Assembly (NCBI RefSeq): GCF_021401125.1
Contig: NZ_JACBFQ010000003.1
Span: 124,001 to 188,000 of the forward strand
DNA: 64,000 nt
DNA from: Xanthobacter sp. NM-59
GTDB lineage: Bacteria > Pseudomonadota > Alphaproteobacteria > Rhizobiales > Xanthobacteraceae
Reading direction: 5' to 3'
Shown here: positions 17,697 through 27,094 of the stretch, piece after piece
Position numbering within the stretch: position 1 is the first letter of the stretch
Layout of the letters: each line of letters begins with the position of its first letter
Made by a program: the position numbers and the translations under genes
The notes under the pieces: generated by a model
The model's database searches: none
Told to the model about the DNA's origin: nothing
The model's input: only the letters and a program-made list of their open reading frames with translations

Positions 17697-19456
17697 GGCT
17701 GCAACCCCGCATCCCGCAACAGCTGAGCGAAGCGGTGGCCATCCGCCTCCAGCGCCTCGCGCCGGCCCTGCTCCACGATCTTCCCGCCATCCATGAAGAT
17801 CACGCGATCCGCGAGTTGGACCGTGGCCAGCCGGTGGGCGATCACCAAGCTCGTCCGGTTGGGCGCGAGACGGCGAATGGCCTCGGTGACGACGGCCTCG
17901 GTCTCGCGGTCCAGGCCCGCGGTGCCTTCGTCCAGCACGGCCAACGGCGCATCCGCCTTCAAGAAGGCACGCGCAAGAGCGATGCGCTGCACCTGCCCGC
18001 CAGAGAGGGTCTGCCCATGCTCGCCCAATGGCGTGTCGTAGCCCTGGGGCAAGGCGGTGATGAAGCCGTCCGCCGCCGCCAGGCCCGCAGCCGCGCGCGC
18101 GGCCTCCGCCGTAATGGCAGGGTCGCCGAGCCGGATATTGTCGAGCACGGTGCCTGCGAACATATGCGGCCGCTGGGGCACCAGGGCCACATGGCGCATC
18201 CAGTATTCCGGCTCTATGGCGGAAAGGTCGTAGCCCGCGGCGCTCACGCGCCCGGCCTGCGGGCGGATAAAGCCGAGCAGCAACGCCAGAAGCGTGCTTT
18301 TGCCCGCCCCACTTGGCCCCACAAGGGCGGTGATCTCGCCCGGCTCCAGGCGCAGCGAGACGTTCTCGACCGCCGGCCGCCCGGGCTCCCAGGCGAAGGA
18401 GACGTCTTCCATTTGGAGCGTGAGCGGCGCGGCAAGAGTCGGCTGCAGGGTGCCTTCCGGCTCGGGCTCTTCGTTCAGAATGTCGACGATCCGCTCGGCG
18501 GCCGCCAGGGCTTCCATGCGGGCATGATAGTCCACGCCGAGCTGGCGGAGCGGCGCGTAGAATTCAGGCGCCAACAGCAGCACGAAGAAACCCGCCTCGA
18601 AGCCCAGATCCCCGTCCAGCAGCCGAAAGCCGATCAGCACCGCAACCAGGGCAATGGCCACAGTTGCGAAGAATTCCAGAGCCAGCGACGACAGGAACGC
18701 GATCCGCAGCACCGCCATGGTGCTGACACGATAATCCTCCGAAGCCTGCGCAAGACGCTCCGCCTCGCGCCCGCTGGCATTGAGCGCTTTCAGGGTCGTC
18801 AGTCTTTGCAGGCCATCGAGCAGCTGGGCAGACAGCCGGGTGAGGCGCCGCCATTGCTTACGGCTCGCATGCTCCGCGCCAAGACCCAGCAGCACCATGA
18901 ACAGGGGAATGACCGGCGCCGTCACCAGCAGCACAACGCCCGAAATCCAGTCGCTCGGGAGCACCACAGCGAGGATGATCAGTGGCAGCGCCGCCAGGAT
19001 GCCGGCGTGGGCGAGGAAGCGGGCCACGTAGGGCTCAAGCGCATCCACCCCCTCCACCACCAAAGTGGCCGCCTCACCCGACGCCCGCCCGGAAAGGCGG
19101 GCGGGACCGAGGGCTTGAAGGTGCCGCAGCAGGTCGGCGCGAACCTGGGCCTTCAGCCGCGCGGCGGCCCCGAGGGCGCCGCGATCTGCGGTGGAGGCGA
19201 GGAAGAAGCGCAGAAGCAAAATCACCGGAATGGGCAACAGCCACGGCAAGACCGATGCGAAACCGGCACCCGCCATGACGACAGGCGTGATCGCGTGCGC
19301 CAGCAGCCACGCCTGCGGCACCACCAGCGCCGCCGCGAGCGCACCGAGCACAGCCGCCCGGCGGATCGAGCGGCCGGCGGCAGCCTGTGCCTGCCCACGC
19401 AGCCACCGCTCGACCACCCGGCTCGGCCGATGGGGCGGGTTCGAAGTGTCGGCCAT
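17693..19456 (-). CDS. cydD: Glutathione/cysteine ABC exporter subunit CydD
   Basis: 587 residues. Half-transporter pairing with CydC. Membrane segments lie at about 35-75, 150-190 and 250-290; the ATPase half carries Walker [10 protein letters not shown], signature LSGGQVQR and Walker [12 protein letters not shown]. The start at 19456 ([11 protein letters not shown]) is the first ATG that leaves a normal N-terminus, but no good ribosome site precedes it, and the frame stays open upstream to the end of the cydX-like gene, so the true start may be slightly different. Downstream of cydX by about 80 nt and coupled to cydC. Confidence 0.88.
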   Translation of the reverse strand: MADTSNPPHRPSRVVERWLRGQAQAAAGRSIRRAAVLGALAAALVVPQAWLLAHAITPVVMAGAGFASVLPWLLPIPVILLLRFFLASTADRGALGAAARLKAQVRADLLRHLQALGPARLSGRASGEAATLVVEGVDALEPYVARFLAHAGILAALPLIILAVVLPSDWISGVVLLVTAPVIPLFMVLLGLGAEHASRKQWRRLTRLSAQLLDGLQRLTTLKALNASGREAERLAQASEDYRVSTMAVLRIAFLSSLALEFFATVAIALVAVLIGFRLLDGDLGFEAGFFVLLLAPEFYAPLRQLGVDYHARMEALAAAERIVDILNEEPEPEGTLQPTLAAPLTLQMEDVSFAWEPGRPAVENVSLRLEPGEITALVGPSGAGKSTLLALLLGFIRPQAGRVSAAGYDLSAIEPEYWMRHVALVPQRPHMFAGTVLDNIRLGDPAITAEAARAAAGLAAADGFITALPQGYDTPLGEHGQTLSGGQVQRIALARAFLKADAPLAVLDEGTAGLDRETEAVVTEAIRRLAPNRTSLVIAHRLATVQLADRVIFMDGGKIVEQGRREALEADGHRFAQLLRDAGLQP

Positions 19457-19539
19457 GGCGTCGGCGTTTTGGGGCGCGGCGGCGGAGGCCGCGCCCGACA
19501 AGGCGTCCTGCGAGACCGAGGAAGGGAGATCCGCGGTGT

Positions 19540-19791
19540 TCAGGCGTGGGTTCCGCCAACCGGACGTGTGGGGGCGTTGCCCGCCACGACGCCCACCACA
19601 TCCCCCTCGGCGGAGGCATTGGCCGCATCTTCCTGCGCCTCGAACAGCACGCCGGCGGAAGAGGCGACGAGGATCATGAAGCCCGTGCCGAGAAACCAGC
19701 ACATGTACCAGGGCCCATAATCACCGATGATGATCCCCAGTAGGACGGCAAGACCCGCGACCACCAGGGCGATGATGTAATTCAGGAGCAT
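19540..19791 (-). CDS. cydX: CydX-like small subunit of cytochrome bd with an N-terminal extension
   Basis: 83 residues, starting 11 nt after cydB on the same strand, the usual place of cydX. The segment PWYMCWFLGTGFMILVASSA followed by GVLFEAQ matches the pattern of CydX (aromatic-W-x-L-G helix ending in an acidic tail). Ordinary CydX proteins are about 35-50 residues with one helix; here an additional hydrophobic helix (LLNYIIALVVAGLAVLLGII) precedes it and a polar tail of about 30 residues follows. It may be a two-helix variant that stabilises the oxidase, or a distinct small cyd-operon protein. An internal Met (MCWFLG) could start a conventional short form. Confidence 0.6.
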   Translation of the reverse strand: MLLNYIIALVVAGLAVLLGIIIGDYGPWYMCWFLGTGFMILVASSAGVLFEAQEDAANASAEGDVVGVVAGNAPTRPVGGTHA

Positions 19792-19802
19792 GGTTGGTCT
19801 CC

Positions 19803-20951
19803 TCAGAGCGCGTGGTCGGAGGCTTCGATCTGCTTCGGATCGATTTTGCCACGCATCACCCAGAACGCCCAGCTGGTGTACCAGATGATGAGCGGCATGA
19901 AGATTAGCGTGAAGCCCAGCATCCACGACAGCGTCCGCAGGCTCGAACCCGAGTTCCAGATGCTGAGGCTATGCGACGGGTTCGAGATCGACGGCATCAG
20001 GAAGGGGAACATGGCCGCTCCCACCGTGCCCATGACGCCGATCCAGGCCAGCACGCCGAACCACCAGCCCACCAGGGGCCGGCGACCGAGGTGAGCGAGC
20101 ACGCCCACGATGATCGCGGCATAAGCGAGACCCGGGAACACCCACAGCACCGGATGGCGGAAATAGTTGGCCAGCGCCGCGCCGGGCACATAGGCCACCT
20201 GCTGGTGGAGAGGCGTCTGCGCCGCTTCCGGCGCCGGACCCGACACCAGCTCGTAGCCGCTCATGGTCGAGAACCACAGGCCAGCGACGGAGAAGACCAC
20301 CAGCGCCACGATGCCGAAGGTGATCGCGGCCTTGCGGGCCCGCGCCGAGACCGGGTCGGTTGAGCCGCTCGCCAGGCAGCTGCCGCCCATATAGATGGCC
20401 AGCGACACCGACATCAGCCCGCACAGGATGGCGAACGGGTTGAAGAGAGAGATGAAGCTGCCCGTATAGTAGGAGGTGAGCCGCCAGTCGAAGTGGAATG
20501 GAACACCCTGCAGCACGTTGCCGATGGCGGCGCCGAACACCAGCATGGGCACGAAGCCGCTGATGAAGAGCGTGGCATCCCACACCGCGCGCCAGCGCTC
20601 GGACGGCATCTTGCTGCGATACTCGAAGCCGAGAGGCCGCACGATCATGCTCCACAGGAGCACGAGCATGACGATGTAGAAGCCCGAGAAGGCGGTGGCA
20701 TACACCAGCGGCCAGGCGGCGAAGATGGCGCCGCCGCCGAGGATGAACCACACCTGGTTGCCGTCCCAGTGGGGGCCGATGATGTTCAGCGCCACGCGCC
20801 GTTCGGCATCAGTGCGGCCCACATAGCGCAGCAGCGTGCCCACGCCCATGTCCATGCCGACCATGGCACCGATGCCGGTGAGCAGGACGCCCAGCAGCAC
20901 CCACCACAGCACCTTGAGAACGGCATACGCCTCGAAAGCAAAGCCTTCCAT
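19803..20951 (-). CDS. cydB: Cytochrome bd ubiquinol oxidase subunit II
   Basis: 382 residues, normal for CydB. Multispan inner-membrane partner of CydA in the high-affinity quinol:O2 oxidoreductase. The start at 20951 (MEGFAFEAYAVLKVLWW) follows the cydA stop by one nucleotide, so translation is coupled. Characteristic motifs GMDMGVGTLLR, NIIGPHWDGNQVW and the C-terminal LTFxxMP-like helix region are present. It carries no heme ligands itself; it supports quinone site and assembly. Confidence 0.95.
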   Translation of the reverse strand: MEGFAFEAYAVLKVLWWVLLGVLLTGIGAMVGMDMGVGTLLRYVGRTDAERRVALNIIGPHWDGNQVWFILGGGAIFAAWPLVYATAFSGFYIVMLVLLWSMIVRPLGFEYRSKMPSERWRAVWDATLFISGFVPMLVFGAAIGNVLQGVPFHFDWRLTSYYTGSFISLFNPFAILCGLMSVSLAIYMGGSCLASGSTDPVSARARKAAITFGIVALVVFSVAGLWFSTMSGYELVSGPAPEAAQTPLHQQVAYVPGAALANYFRHPVLWVFPGLAYAAIIVGVLAHLGRRPLVGWWFGVLAWIGVMGTVGAAMFPFLMPSISNPSHSLSIWNSGSSLRTLSWMLGFTLIFMPLIIWYTSWAFWVMRGKIDPKQIEASDHAL

Positions 20952-20952
20952 C

Positions 20953-22515
20953 TCAGTAGGCCCCCGCCAGCCGAACCGCACCCACATGCCCGGGCTCCTC
21001 GGGGCCCTTGCGGATGAAGTGCACCATCAGGAAGATCTCGACGATCGCGAAGATCGTGTAGAGCAGCACGAAGCCCGTCAGCGAGAAGACCATGTAGCCG
21101 ACGCTATGGGTCGAGGCCGACAGCCAGGTGGGCAGCAGCTCATACACGGTCCAGGGCTGGCGCCCCACCTCCGCCACCACCCAGCCGAACTCGCAGGCGA
21201 TGTACGGGACCGGGATCATCAGCACCGCGATCCACTGGAACCAGCGCTGGGTCTGCACCTTGTTGGTCAGAGACATCAGCGCCGCGAGGACCATGTAGGC
21301 CAGCAGCAGGAAGGCGATGCCCACCATCACGCGGAACGACCAGAACACCAGCCACACTTCGGGAATGGTGTCGCGCGCGGCACGGGCAATGTCGGCGTCG
21401 GTGGCCTTCATCACATCGCCGTCGGCCGCATAACGCTGCACAAGGAAGCCGTAGCCCACATCCTTCGCATGGGCCTGGAACTGCGCCAGGGCCGCGGCGT
21501 CGTTGGGATTCGCGCTCAACGTCTCCATCGCCTTCACGGCGGGGATGCCATTGCGGATGCGATCCATGGCCTGGGCTTCGAGCTGGTCCGCGGCCGGCAG
21601 GGTTCCGCTCAACGAATGGGTGACCAGCAGCGACAGCATCGCCGGAATCTCCACCGGGAACAGGTTGCGCTGCTGTTCCTGGTCGGGGAAGGCGATGAGG
21701 GTCAGCGGCATGGGCGGCTTGTCGGCCGTCCACAGGGCTTCCATCGCCACCAGCTTGGTGGGCTGCACGTGGGCACCCACATAGCCGAGCGCGTCACCCA
21801 GGGTGATGACGCCGGGAGCGCCCAGCAGGCCGAAAATGGCGCCGACGCGGAAGGAGCGCCTGGCGAACTCCAGGTGCCGACCGCGCAGCATGTACCAGGC
21901 ACTGACACCGCACACGAAGACCGCGGCGGTGATGTAGCCGGCGAGCACCGTGTGCACGAACTTGGCCTGGGCGTCCGGATTGAAGAACAGGGCGCCGAAG
22001 CTGTCGAGCTCCATGCGCATGGTCACCGGATTGAAGCTGGCACCGGCCGGATGCTGCATGAAGCTGTTGGCCACCAGGATCCACAGCGCCGAGAGGTTGG
22101 AGCCCAGCGCCACCAGGTAGGTGACGAACAGGTGCTGCCCCTTCGACATGCGGTCCCAGCCGAACACCATCAGGCCGATGAAGGTGGATTCCAGGAAGAA
22201 GGCCATCAGGCCCTCAATGGCCAGCGGGGCACCGAAGGTGTCGCCGACGAAGCTGGAATAGAAGGACCAGTTGGTGCCGAACTCGAACTCCATGGTGAGG
22301 CCAGTGGCCACGCCGAGCGCGAAGTTGATGAGCAGCAGCTTGGTCCAGAACTGCGCCATCGACTTGTAGATCTCGCGACCGGTGGTCACGTAGATCGTTT
22401 CCATCACCGCGAGCAGCACGGTGAGGCCCAAGGTCAGTGGCACAAAGAGGAAGTGGTAGAGCGCCGTGGCCGCGAACTGAATCCGCGACAAATCCACGAC
22501 AAGGTCGTTCACCAT
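20953..22515 (-). CDS. cydA: Cytochrome bd ubiquinol oxidase subunit I
   Basis: 520 residues. Heme b558/b595/d-bearing catalytic subunit reducing O2 to water at low oxygen with quinol. Visible: N-terminal LSRIQFAATALYHFLFVPLTLG with the conserved His ligand, GRQPW near the C-terminal half, and a long Q-loop (the stretch with LPAADQLEAQAMDRIRNG to DVGYGFLVQRY), so it belongs to the long-Q-loop group like the Escherichia coli enzyme. Start ATG at 22515 follows an AAGGGGGGGG ribosome site. First gene of the unit cydA-B-X-D-C. I found no FNR-type box in the 230 bases upstream. Confidence 0.96.
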   Translation of the reverse strand: MVNDLVVDLSRIQFAATALYHFLFVPLTLGLTVLLAVMETIYVTTGREIYKSMAQFWTKLLLINFALGVATGLTMEFEFGTNWSFYSSFVGDTFGAPLAIEGLMAFFLESTFIGLMVFGWDRMSKGQHLFVTYLVALGSNLSALWILVANSFMQHPAGASFNPVTMRMELDSFGALFFNPDAQAKFVHTVLAGYITAAVFVCGVSAWYMLRGRHLEFARRSFRVGAIFGLLGAPGVITLGDALGYVGAHVQPTKLVAMEALWTADKPPMPLTLIAFPDQEQQRNLFPVEIPAMLSLLVTHSLSGTLPAADQLEAQAMDRIRNGIPAVKAMETLSANPNDAAALAQFQAHAKDVGYGFLVQRYAADGDVMKATDADIARAARDTIPEVWLVFWSFRVMVGIAFLLLAYMVLAALMSLTNKVQTQRWFQWIAVLMIPVPYIACEFGWVVAEVGRQPWTVYELLPTWLSASTHSVGYMVFSLTGFVLLYTIFAIVEIFLMVHFIRKGPEEPGHVGAVRLAGAY

Positions 22516-22746
22516 CACAAGCCCCCCCCTTGCGCGACGGCGTACCCGCCGGTGACCCAAAAGGGCCCCGGACGGATGACAAGACTCCCAGATCGTACCG
22601 GGAGAATGGGTGATACCTCTCGGATTCGTCAACCACTTAACACCATTTTAAGCTGCGTCATCGGGACGGCTTGCCTCGACGCGATGCTTGCAGTTTAAAT
22701 AGCGCTTCAAACACAGGTTGTTCGCCGGCTTCGGGAGAGGCGCGGC

Positions 22747-23340
22747 TCAGAAGGTCGGCGGCGTGCAGGCACTGACCACTTCGCACGGCACCGGGCCCAC
22801 GCAGCGGAAGCGGTGCGGCCGGCGACTTTCGAAATAATAGCCGTCGCCGGGCCCCAGGATGCGGCGCTCCGCTCCCACCGTCACTTCCAGCCGTCCGCTG
22901 AGAACGATGCCCCCCTCCTCGCCGTCATGCTCCAGGGGAATCACCCCGGTATCGGCGCCGGGCTGGTAGCACTCCTTCAATATTTGAAGGCTGCGGCCGA
23001 ACAGGCTCTCCCCCACCAGGCGGAAGGAGATGGGCCCCTTGCCGATCTCCACCAGTTCGTCCGCCCGGTAGAACGCCTTTTTCGGCGGCGCGGGCACGAT
23101 GGCGAAGAAGTCCGCCAGGCTGATGGGAATGCCGTCGAGGATGCGCTTCAAGGCGCCGACGGAGGGATTGCTCTTGTTCGCTTCGATGAGGGAGATGGTG
23201 GAATTGGCCACCCCCACCCGTTTGGCGAGCTCCCGCTGCGAGAGCTTGTGAAGCTCGCGCACATAACGCAGCCGCCCGCCCAGATCCTCCGCCACGGCCA
23301 AGTCCCCCACCGGCTGTTGCAGTCGTTGCGTGATGCGCAA
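22747..23340 (-). CDS. XRE-family regulator with C-terminal cupin domain (PuuR-like)
   Basis: 197 residues. An N-terminal helix-turn-helix (about 23-77: LRYVRELHKLSQRELAKRVG then STISLIEANKSNPS) precedes a double-stranded beta-helix cupin (about 115-190: LEHDGEEGGIVLSGRLEV, LGPGDGYYFES, PHRF). Such regulators sense a small metabolite in the cupin and commonly control amine, amino-acid or omega-amino-acid catabolism. The gene is divergent from the aminotransferase at 23452 with 111 nt between, which contains an inverted repeat, so control of that gene and of itself is likely. Its other neighbour, cydA, is transcribed in the same direction 231 nt downstream. Confidence 0.88.
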   Translation of the reverse strand: MRITQRLQQPVGDLAVAEDLGGRLRYVRELHKLSQRELAKRVGVANSTISLIEANKSNPSVGALKRILDGIPISLADFFAIVPAPPKKAFYRADELVEIGKGPISFRLVGESLFGRSLQILKECYQPGADTGVIPLEHDGEEGGIVLSGRLEVTVGAERRILGPGDGYYFESRRPHRFRCVGPVPCEVVSACTPPTF

Positions 23341-23362
23341 CAGGCTACACCTGGGCCTCGTA

Positions 23363-23389
23363 TTTTCAATGGGTTATTTATTTTGAAAA
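23363..23389. promoter_or_regulatory. Inverted repeat, candidate operator of the XRE-cupin regulator
   Basis: TTTTCAA at 23363-23369 and TTGAAAA at 23383-23389 are perfect inverted arms 20 nt apart centre to centre (two helical turns), in an AT-rich patch of an otherwise GC-rich intergenic region between the divergent regulator and aminotransferase genes. This geometry suits a dimeric repressor. Confidence 0.5.
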
Positions 23390-23451
23390 AAGGACTTGTT
23401 GCGCGTTTTGCGGCGTGGTCTGCCTGCTCCACCTCGAACCAGGGGATCATC

Positions 23452-24783
23452 ATGACCACCGGCAAGCCCAACACGCCGAGCCTCTCGAATTACTGGATGC
23501 CGTTCACCGCCAATCGGCAGTTCAAGGCGGCACCGCGCCTGCTCGCGGCGGCTGAGGGCATGTACTACACCACCGATGACGGCCGCCGCATGCTGGACGG
23601 CACCGCCGGCCTGTGGTGCGTGAATGCCGGCCACGGCCGCCGCCGCATCGCCGAGGCGGTGGAGCGCCAGCTGTCCGTTATGGATTACGCGCCCTGCTTC
23701 AATATGGGCCACCCCATCGCCTTCGAATTCGCGGAAAAGCTGGCCGCCATCGCGCCCGGCGGGCCGGACGCGCAGATGGACCGCGTGTTCTTCACCGGCT
23801 CCGGATCCGAATCGGTGGAAACGGCGCTGAAGATCGCCATCGCTTATCAGCGCGCCATCGGCCAGGGCACCCGCACCCGCATCATCGGCCGCGAGAAGGC
23901 CTATCACGGCGTCGGCTTCGGCGGCATCTCGGTGGGCGGGCTGGTGAACAACCGCCGCATGTTCCCGCAGATCCCCGCGGACCACATGCGCCACACCCTC
24001 GACGTCTCCCGCAACGCCTTCACCAAGGGGCTGCCCGAGCACGGCGCTGAGCTGGCGGATGACCTTGAGCGCCTGGTGGCGCTGCATGGCGCGGAGACCA
24101 TCGCCGCCGTCATCGTGGAGCCCATGTCCGGTTCGGCCGGCGTGATCCTGCCCGCCAAGGGCTATCTGGAGCGGCTGCGCGAGATCGCCACCCGGCACGG
24201 CATCCTGCTTATTTTCGATGAGGTCATCACCGGCTTCGGCCGCGTGGGCGCGCCTTTTGCCACCGATTATTTCGGTGTCACGCCCGACATCGTCACCACC
24301 GCCAAGGGCATCACCAACGGCACCATTCCCATGGGCGCCGTGTTCGTGAAGCGCGGCGTGCACGATGCGCTGATGACCGGGCCGGAAAACGCCATCGAGC
24401 TGTTCCACGGCTATACCTATTCCGGCCATCCGGTGGCCTGCGCCGCCGGCATCGCCACGCTGGAGGTCTATGCCGAGGAAAAGCTGCTGACCCGCGGCGG
24501 TGAGCTGTCCGAGACCTGGCAGGAGACCATGCGCGCCCTGAAGGGCCTGCCCCACGTCATCGACATCCGCAATATCGGCCTGGTCGCCGGCATCGAGCTG
24601 GAGCCTCGACCCGGCGCGCCCGGCGCGCGCGCCTATGAGGTTTTCCTGGATTGCTTCGAGAAGGGCGTGCTCATCCGCGCCACCGGCGACGTGCTGGCCA
24701 TCTCCCCGCCCCTCATCATTGAGAAGGAGCAGATCGCGGAGATCGCCGACCGCGTGGCCGACGCCATCCGCCGGACAGCCTGA
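23452..24783 (+). CDS. Omega-amino acid (beta-alanine):pyruvate aminotransferase
   Basis: 443 residues, class III PLP aminotransferase in the cytoplasm. The N-terminus NYWMPFTANRQFKAAPRL and the stretch HGYTYSGHPVACAAG follow the omega-amino acid:pyruvate transaminase pattern, which transfers the amino group of beta-alanine (or related omega-amines) to pyruvate, giving malonate semialdehyde and alanine. The PLP Lys is 285 (TAKGIT) and the cofactor Asp sits in FDEVITGFGR. Start ATG 23452 has AGGGG 6 nt upstream. A taurine or putrescine specificity cannot be excluded. Divergent XRE-cupin gene is the likely regulator; convergent downstream is a ureidopropionase-like hydrolase, which would generate beta-alanine. 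Confidence 0.88.
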   Translation: MTTGKPNTPSLSNYWMPFTANRQFKAAPRLLAAAEGMYYTTDDGRRMLDGTAGLWCVNAGHGRRRIAEAVERQLSVMDYAPCFNMGHPIAFEFAEKLAAIAPGGPDAQMDRVFFTGSGSESVETALKIAIAYQRAIGQGTRTRIIGREKAYHGVGFGGISVGGLVNNRRMFPQIPADHMRHTLDVSRNAFTKGLPEHGAELADDLERLVALHGAETIAAVIVEPMSGSAGVILPAKGYLERLREIATRHGILLIFDEVITGFGRVGAPFATDYFGVTPDIVTTAKGITNGTIPMGAVFVKRGVHDALMTGPENAIELFHGYTYSGHPVACAAGIATLEVYAEEKLLTRGGELSETWQETMRALKGLPHVIDIRNIGLVAGIELEPRPGAPGARAYEVFLDCFEKGVLIRATGDVLAISPPLIIEKEQIAEIADRVADAIRRTA

Positions 24784-24785
24784 TG

Positions 24786-24848
24786 CCAAAGGCCCCTGAA
24801 CGTGAGTCATGAGCCTTTGCTCATGGGCCTCTCATCTCGGGCCTTTGG
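24786..24848. terminator. Nested inverted repeats between convergent genes
   Basis: CCAAAGGCCC at 24786-24795 is perfectly inverted at 24839-24848 (GGGCCTTTGG). Inside, CATGAG and CTCATG flank the 6-nt loop CCTTTG at about 24809-24826. It lies just after the aminotransferase stop and before the end of the convergent hydrolase gene; no long T-run is present, so a bidirectional terminator or RNA-stability element is likely. Confidence 0.4.
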
Positions 24849-24976
24849 TTACGCCCGCGCAGCGCTTGAGCGTGACCCACCTGGCGACGGTCGAAGACCG
24901 GGGCCGATGGTGTAAGCCGCCCCGCCCTGCGTTGTGAGAGTTGGAGCCCGGCGGCGGAAACGCGGCCGGGCTTCGT

Positions 24977-26227
24977 TCATCGCGGCACGAAATGCGCCAG
25001 CGCCGAGAGCAGAACATCGGCGCCGGCGGCCACATCCTCTTCATCCACATGCTCGGCCGGATGGTGGCTGATGCCGCCCCGGCAGCGCACGAAAATCATG
25101 GCGATGTCGGTAAGGTCGATCATGGCCATGCCGTCATGCCCCGCCCCGCTGGGCAGCTCCAGCACCCGGTGGCCGGCCCCTCGGATCGCCTCGGCGAGCT
25201 GGGCCCGCAGCCAGGGGGCGCACTGGGCGGTGCCGTTGTCATGGGTCTTGATGATGCGCGCCTTCAGGCCCCGGCGGGCGGCGATCTCGTCAATGGCATC
25301 CACCACGTCGGACACCGTCTCGCGGCGCTGGGCATCGTCGGCGGCGCGGATGTCGATGGTGAAGACGGCGCGGCCGGGAATGACATTGGTGGCGCCGGGC
25401 AGCGCCTCCATCTGACCTACGGTGCCCACCACGCCGAGCCCCGCGCGCGCCAGCTCCTCCACCGCCAGCACGCATTCGGCGGCGCCCGCCAGGGCATCGC
25501 GCCGCAGCGTCATGGGCACGGTGCCGGCATGGCCCGCCATGCCCTCCAGCTCCACCCGGAAGCGGCTGGCCCCGCTGATGGCGGTGACGACGCCCACCGG
25601 TAGGCCCTCCGCCTCCAGCACCGGCCCCTGCTCGATATGCAGTTCGAGATAGGCGAGCACGTCCGAACGCCGCCGCGCCGCGCGGCCCACCCGCGCCGGA
25701 TCGAGACCGAAGGCGGTCATGGCCGCGCGCACCGAGACGCCGTGGGCGTCCCTGGCCTCCAGCGTGCCTTCGTCGAAGGTGCCCGCCACCGCGCGGCTGC
25801 CGAGCAGGGTGGAGGAAAAGCGCACGCCTTCCTCATCACAAAAGCCCACCACCTCAATGGCATAAGGCAGGCGCGTGCCCACTGCCGACAGCGCTGCCAC
25901 GCATTCAATGCCGGTGATGACGCCCAAGGGTCCGTCCCATTTGCCGGCATTGCGCACGGTGTCGTAATGGGAGCCGACCATGAGGGCCGGCGCGCCCGGC
26001 GCATCGCCTTCATAGCGGCCCACCACATTGCCGATCTCGTCGAGGCGCGCGGCCATGCCGGCCTCGCGCATCCAGCCGAGGATGAGGTCTGCCGCCCGGC
26101 GGTGCTCGGGCGAGAAGGCGATGCGCGTCACCTCCCCGTCCCGCTCCGAGATGCGGGCCAGTTCCGCGATGCGGCGGACGATGCGCGCCGCCATTTCGGC
26201 GGGCCGCGCCATATGCGCTCGCTCCAT
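24977..26227 (-). CDS. M20-family amidohydrolase (N-carbamoyl-amino acid hydrolase / ureidopropionase / allantoate amidohydrolase type)
   Basis: 416 residues. Binuclear zinc enzyme of the HyuC/AllC group: metal-binding GSHYDTV, DEEGVRF, ELHIEQGP and GGISHHPAEH are intact, and a dimerisation lid with GHAGTVPM is present. It removes the carbamoyl group from N-carbamoyl amino acids, ureidopropionate or allantoate; sequence alone does not choose. Start ATG 26227 is favoured by GGGGAGG about 10 nt upstream; ATG 26251 is possible. It is the last gene of the ABC importer operon and converges on the beta-alanine aminotransferase, so ureidopropionate to beta-alanine is a reasonable guess. Confidence 0.82.
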   Translation of the reverse strand: MERAHMARPAEMAARIVRRIAELARISERDGEVTRIAFSPEHRRAADLILGWMREAGMAARLDEIGNVVGRYEGDAPGAPALMVGSHYDTVRNAGKWDGPLGVITGIECVAALSAVGTRLPYAIEVVGFCDEEGVRFSSTLLGSRAVAGTFDEGTLEARDAHGVSVRAAMTAFGLDPARVGRAARRRSDVLAYLELHIEQGPVLEAEGLPVGVVTAISGASRFRVELEGMAGHAGTVPMTLRRDALAGAAECVLAVEELARAGLGVVGTVGQMEALPGATNVIPGRAVFTIDIRAADDAQRRETVSDVVDAIDEIAARRGLKARIIKTHDNGTAQCAPWLRAQLAEAIRGAGHRVLELPSGAGHDGMAMIDLTDIAMIFVRCRGGISHHPAEHVDEEDVAAGADVLLSALAHFVPR

Positions 26228-26365
26228 GGTGCGATATCCTCCCCTGTTCATGGCCTGCCTCTCCATTCGGGGCACGAGGGCTCCTTGCCGCTCCGCGTGA
26301 GGCGCGGAGCGGATGCCGATGTCTTGGGTCTCAAGCGGCAGCGCGCTGCCGGCGGTCGTTCGCGC

Positions 26366-27094
26366 CTAGTTCTGGTGCCCGACGAACTGGGCCAGCTCGG
26401 GCGTCGCGGGATTGGCGAACAGCGCCTTGGGCGGGCCTTCCTCGTGCACGCGGCCCTGGTGCATGAAGACCAGCTTGGTGCCCACCTCGCGCGCGAAGCG
26501 CATTTCGTGGGTCACCAGGATCAGGGTCATGCCCTCACTGGCGAGTTGCTCCACCACCTTGAGCACCTCGTTCACCAGCTCCGGATCGAGGGCCGATGTG
26601 ATCTCGTCACACAGCAGTACGGTGGGGCGCATGGCCAGCGAGCGTGCGATGGCCACGCGCTGCTGCTGGCCGCCGGAGAGCTGACTTGGATAAGAGTCGA
26701 ACTTGCCGGCGAGCCCCACTTTTTCCAGCAGCGCCTCGGCCATGGCGCGGGCCTCGCCCTTCTGCTCCTTCACGACCACGGTCGGGGCGAGCATGATGTT
26801 TTCGCCGGCCGTCAAATGGGGGAACAGGTTGAACTGCTGGAACACCATGCCCACGTGGCGGCGCAGGGTGCGCAGATCGGTCTTGCCGTCGCCCACCGCC
26901 ATGCCATCCACCGTGATGGCGCCGGCCTGATAGGTCTCCAGCCCGTTGATGCAGCGCAGGAGCGTGCTCTTGCCCGAGCCCGAGCGGCCAATGATGGCCA
27001 CCACGTCGCCGCGCCCCACATCCAGCGACACGCCCTTGAGGACCTCTTGCGCGCCATAGCTCTTGCGCACGTCCCTGATGCTAACGAGCGACAT
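26366..27094 (-). CDS. Polar amino acid ABC transporter ATPase (GlnQ-like)
   Basis: 242 residues, cytoplasmic ATP-binding subunit of a PAAT-family importer. Walker A GRSGSGKST, Q-loop VFQQFNLFPH, signature LSGGQQQR, Walker B VLLCDEITSALD and the switch His in LVTHEMRFA are all present. It overlaps the upstream permease gene by 14 nt, so coupling is expected. The Walker B has Ile in DEITSALD where most GlnQ proteins have Pro. Substrate is unknown, though the operon's hydrolase suggests an N-carbamoyl or ureido compound. Confidence 0.9.
   Translation of the reverse strand: MSLVSIRDVRKSYGAQEVLKGVSLDVGRGDVVAIIGRSGSGKSTLLRCINGLETYQAGAITVDGMAVGDGKTDLRTLRRHVGMVFQQFNLFPHLTAGENIMLAPTVVVKEQKGEARAMAEALLEKVGLAGKFDSYPSQLSGGQQQRVAIARSLAMRPTVLLCDEITSALDPELVNEVLKVVEQLASEGMTLILVTHEMRFAREVGTKLVFMHQGRVHEEGPPKALFANPATPELAQFVGHQN

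Noticed and set aside
22516-22746. FNR box expected upstream of cydA
   Set aside because: No TTGAT-N4-ATCAA-like sequence is visible in this interval, so oxygen control of cyd through FNR is not supported here.
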